Positions 59,773 to 64,000 of a stretch of DNA of 64,000 nt are shown here, in pieces. This stretch comes from Plutella xylostella. Its lineage: Eukaryota > Arthropoda > Insecta > Lepidoptera > Plutellidae. Numbering within the stretch: the first letter of the stretch is position 1; each line of letters begins with the position of its first letter. Under the pieces are notes generated by a model. That model was not told where the DNA came from. It did no database searches and was given only the letters and a program-made list of their open reading frames with translations. The stretch spans positions 10,292,001 through 10,356,000 of the forward strand of contig NC_063994.1 in the NCBI RefSeq assembly GCF_932276165.1, in the 5' to 3' direction. Both the position numbers and the translations under genes were made by a program.

Positions 59773-61829
59773 AAGTATAATATTTATTTCCCTAAGCAGC
59801 ACATTGAAAATGCTTAGATACTGTCTGTAAATATTTTAATTTCTATGGTAGTAACGACAAAAGCGTTGACATTGCTCTTATTAATGGTATAAAAAAGTTG
59901 CTACCATTATTATCGGAATATAATCTAAATGTTATGTTATGTATGCTATTGTGTCCAATTTGGCTATTTTCGCTACCCATTTAATTAATTTGCCTAATTA
60001 ATATCAGGAGCACGGCTATACAGTACCCAGATTCAGATCTCGAGAGGTATTCTCACTTATTTAATTAATTTAATTAGTTTAAGATACTGACAATGACCTC
60101 ACAAAATACACCACAACATTAATAACAGCGACAATGACGAAAATGATTGCCCAACAAAAAGATCAGAATCCGAGATAGTCTCAGGTGCTAAGTGAACAAA
60201 GGCGCATTTATTTAAAAAATAACGAGATGAAACATTAACAGTGGCTTTTTGTACGAAACTCTATACAGTTTAAGCTCTTCAGCGGGGGTCAAAGACCTCG
60301 GTTCCGCCGAAAATGGAAATAATCGGCCGTTCCGAGCCTCCTCGCGTTAATTCGCCGAAATCGGACGATATCTCTTGACCGATCTAGAAAATGACCATCT
60401 TTGCCAACAAACGCTTCGAACTCTTATCACAGACCACATGAGAGCTAGTTTTCTTTGATCATGTGTGAATGGCTCTGGATGTGCTCTCACGGCAACTGGT
60501 TTCGCTTTTTGCGGAAAAAACGTAAGAAAATTCTTAACTTCTCACTTAATTTCAAAATAAGGGCATTTTAATTGAATATGGATCGTTTAATTTTTGTGCG
60601 CACCAATTTTTGGAAATCTAAGTGCCAATTTCTCCATAGTCGGTTAGGTTAGAGCATAACCAGGTATTAGTGGTTGACTTTTGACTCATCTGTCTTATAA
60701 GAGTTTTATATGGAGATGACGTATAATTGATGAACCATCCCTAGTCGGTTAGATAAACTACTATAAAGAAATTGCACTAATTATAGTCTTAATTTTCTAT
60801 ATGATTTAGACGTCAAATATAGATCCTATTTAGTTGAATGTTCAAGTAAAATACCAGTAGCTAATGAAAATGAGGAGGTTCGCTTCTAGCTGACCTCTTC
60901 CATTGAATATGTATGTTGATGTTGACCTCTGAACCCCTGTTAACATAATACTGGTTACTACAAGCATATGTCAGCTTATGTGATATTTTTGTATTTAGAT
61001 TCCCGAGATAAACGTTATTCTAGTAAATTTAGCCAACCATATAATAAAGAATGAAAAAATATGCATAAAGTAAATTTTGAAATTATGCTGTAACATTTAA
61101 ATAGGCAATAAGGGTCCCCTATGATAGCAACTAAATATTTATTTACCACCATAATTCCATACATTCTTGACGTGTCCCTATGACTGTCCACTTACAAAAG
61201 TAAATTATTACCAATTCACGCAAACAGAATTAAGGGGATTGGCATTTAAAGGATTAAAAATACTACGGTACCTCATTACGGGGTAAAACTGAATATCAAT
61301 AGATTATTTGCATTCAAAACTAAGCGCCTTATGATACGATCTTTAATTTTATGTGAGGTGCTATGGCTTTGCAAACGCAATGATCGTCAACATTCTACTT
61401 TACTATGTGGCCCTGGTATCGCATTCAGATAAGTTACGCGAATCCAAATGGGGAAATTATACCAAATATACTTCAATATTACCACAACAGGGTGCGTATT
61501 TAAAACAGAATGGTTTACTTTCAAAAAGCTTATCAATAAGTCATAAATTTCAGAGAAAATACTACGAATAAAAAAGCATACATTTTACTAAATTGCGCAT
61601 GATAAAAACATCATAATTAATTTCTTTTGTACCTAATCATACAGCACAATTAATTAATCATTCTACCCCATCAATAGGGTTAACAATCATAAGGTATTAA
61701 TAAAGATAGTTTTTTACTATTTTAATAATGCTGATTCATAAAATATTGGTAGTTCACACTGGGCGGTCTATAACTTGGTGGTTTTGTGACAAAATTATTG
61801 ATTTCTGAACACACGCGTAGATTGACGTG
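59770..61829. other. Non-coding intronic DNA with a candidate regulatory block at 60270-60430
   Basis: 60270-60430 is unique and GC-balanced, with GGTCAAAGACC (60287-60297, a nuclear-receptor-like palindrome) and several CCGCCGAAA/TTCGCCGAAA words. The remainder is AT-rich and has no exon or repeat recognised. Confidence 0.35.
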
Positions 61830-62144
61830 CCTCCAGCTATAATCCTCCAAAATTTAAACTCAATAGAAACTAATTCTGATGATGCCAAAAAATAGTCGTG
61901 AAATAGTCATAAATAGTCGTGCTTTCCAAAAAAATAGTCGTATCATACTTTCGGAGTTAGAGCTATACTTCTCTCTCTCTGCCTCTGCAGAACAAACGGT
62001 AAGGCCTATCGACTTGGTTAAGGTCTCAAAAAATAGTCGTGAAATAGTCGTAATGACATGCCAAATTTCAGAAATAGTCGTCAAAAGATAGCAGAGATAT
62101 AAAGGTACTTTGCTGCAGCCCTGGTGGAGGATTATAGCTGGAGG
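61830..62144. mobile_element. Inverted-repeat element with AAATAGTCGT array
   Basis: CCTCCAGCTATAATCCTCC (61830-61848) and GGAGGATTATAGCTGGAGG (62126-62144) are perfect 19-bp inverted ends. Inside, AAATAGTCGT occurs six times exactly and once with a mismatch, all in the same orientation. One exact and one variant copy follow just outside (62205-62225). The target duplication is not evident. Confidence 0.6.
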
Positions 62145-64000
62145 TTTTGAAAATATCGAATATCTTTGGAACTACTATGACTATCGGTTTGAATTATGTC
62201 TCAAAAAATAGTCGTGAAATAGTCGCTTCTATTTATTATAATTTTAAGCTTGATAAAAGCTGTTAAATAATTATATCAAATTCTTCATACAAATCAAAGT
62301 GGACGAGAATGCCAAAGCAAGCCAGTACACAAAAATAATAGCACCGTAGCATTGAAGTACTCATGTCGAACTTATCTATAAATCATTTATTTCGTCATAC
62401 TTTGCATCAATAGTATCTAAACTAATCTTGGGTATGACATTTTATTGCTTTTGCTCTTAGCCTTTACCTTACTGTGTACAGAGAAAACGTATGCCTATAC
62501 ACGCACACATTTATCTCTGTTATCTTGACAAACGATAGCGATGACGACTACGGCGAAGTAGTACCTAGGTCAGTTATTGTCATCCCTTACTATTCCGTGA
62601 TCAGACAAATATTGCTATCCTTGTCTCCTTTCTAACCGGCATGCATCGCACGCATAGAACGCGTGAACGAACGTGTCATCGGTTGCATCTTGACAAGCGA
62701 TAGCAAAGCGGTATTTATTACGTCCCTTACTATCCCGGGATCACACAAAGAGTGCTGTCTTGTTTTTTTATTAGCGTTGATGTGGCCGGCACCTCCGCCG
62801 GTGAAATTGGGATTAGTTTTATTGAAGACGCAGTACAGGGTAGCACTCAAGCGATAAGAATAAAATACAGTGTTTGAAATATAACTCATTTAATTACAAT
62901 CACCGGCCGAATATTCTTTTATTTACACTTAAGTTATTCATTAAACAATCTTTAGGTAGATTAGGTTTCATACAATTATCTCAATATTATTTGACTATTA
63001 CCTATAAACATATTTAGTTTAATTTAAAATAATCACAGTTATTTTATTGCTAAGTAATAATTTAATATTGACGTAGTTCAATAAAAAAAACATGGTATGA
63101 ACTTAAATATGTAATTATTTCACTATTAAAAAATAATTATTTTCTAGCCCTATATCATAATAAGCTTAAGTTGAAGTAATCACAGATTGTTCATTAGTAG
63201 GTTTAGGTAAGTATAATCACGGTTATTGTCATAATGAAATATAACTCATTTAATTACAATCACAGGCCGAAAGTACTTTTATTTATACTTAAGTTATTCA
63301 TTAAACAATCTTTAGGTAGATTAGGATTTAATTATTTTTATTCTCCATAGTAAAAAAGTCACGTGACCAACTAAGTTTCTATGAAAAATGATATATTTTT
63401 TTCGCGAATATTTAAATTCTGTTTTCAGTTTCGGGCTTAGATATACCATGCTGCACATGTAGCTTTCAGCTTAGTATACCCTTTTTGCCACACCTTGTAT
63501 AATGGTTTTAATAAATATACCTAAATAACTTCGAAGGTGATTATAGGGTATCTATAATGCCCAGATAACTGAATCCTGTAGGTGTAGAACTTGCAAAAAT
63601 TATCAACAGCCACTGTAGCTTGCGACGTTATTGAAGAACACACGTAAGCTGCGCTGAAAAAAAATAAGGCAAATTAACGTCTTATTAATAAAAATATTTG
63701 TTTTTTTTTAATGTTATATACATATATATATGATATACGAGTAGGTAGATACGAGTAGTAATAACGTTATTTCACCTAGACTATTTGTTTGGTAATTTAT
63801 TGTCATTTGGAGACCACAGCAAACAGTGGAGTAAAATTTCTTATCAGTAACTTATTGCAACAATTACTTGAAACTGCGAAATTTTGTGCGAAAAGGGTAG
63901 AGTAGAAATACTGTTCATTAGTGTATTCGCCTTTTTCAATATATATGTCCCATAACCGACCTCTATTGTTTTTGAGCGAAAGAGATAGCTGAGAAAACAA
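62145..64000. other. Non-coding DNA to window end, with a direct repeat
   Basis: Contains the 360-bp-spaced direct repeat listed separately and AT-rich sequence. No exon is recognised on either strand. Confidence 0.4.
62875..63327 (+). repeat. Direct repeat of about 93 bp, spacing 360 bp
   Basis: 62875-62967 and 63235-63327 match closely (starting GAAATATAACTCATTTAATT, ending 'ggtagattagg'), with about four substitutions and an exact offset of 360. The spacer contains further partial matches (aatcacagttatt, aatcacggttatt). It is consistent with a two-copy tandem repeat whose middle has diverged, or with a long terminal direct repeat of a small element. Confidence 0.8.

Noticed and set aside
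1..64000. CRISPR arrays, bacterial operons, rRNA or tRNA genes
   Set aside because: The window is animal nuclear DNA; no spaced direct-repeat array, ribosomal sequence or foldable tRNA was seen.

Overview
This is an AT-rich animal nuclear window, almost certainly from a moth or butterfly (Lepidoptera). Genes have introns with GT/AG junctions and AATAAA signals. The dispersed repeats are ones I know from lepidopteran genomes: a Lep1-type Helitron, the repeat beginning ACCGGCCAAGTGCGAGTCGG, RTE LINEs ending in TGATGATG, and frequent AGGTACCTA-type words. I cannot name the species.

Layout: (1) 1-2578, plus strand: the last three visible exons of a sugar/trehalose-type transporter, with its 3' UTR to about 3025. 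(2) 3697-4478, minus strand: two exons of neurobeachin (Drosophila rugose; vertebrate NBEA/LRBA) covering part of the PH-BEACH region. A 102-bp tandem array made from pieces of one of these exons lies beside it. (3) About 4.5 kb to the right edge: no further neurobeachin exon is recognisable, so this looks like a very large intron of that gene. (4) 21166-22263, plus strand, inside that intron and opposite to it: an intact single-exon mab-21 gene (365 aa) with an initiator/DPE-type proximal promoter and a polyadenylation signal. A second, TATA-type core promoter lies 4.6 kb upstream.

The rest is intronic DNA with two kinds of content. One is transposon debris: RTE at 32.0-33.9 kb, a degenerate LINE tail at 45.2-46.3 kb, a hAT-type element at 54.1-57.0 kb containing a Tc1/mariner transposase fragment and a poly(A)-tailed LINE, a Helitron, a SINE-like copy, several short inverted-repeat elements, and a 2-kb CG-rich inverted-repeat element with a FLYWCH zinc-finger fragment. 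The other is non-repetitive blocks rich in homeodomain, POU, Exd/Hox and E-box-like words, which are candidate enhancers.

The main biological point is that mab-21 sits in an intron of neurobeachin, in opposite orientation and just upstream of the PH-BEACH exons. This repeats the vertebrate arrangement (MAB21L1 in NBEA, MAB21L2 in LRBA). It suggests an ancient regulatory block in which the neurobeachin intron carries control elements for mab-21. All calls come from reading the sequence; no database or alignment was run.
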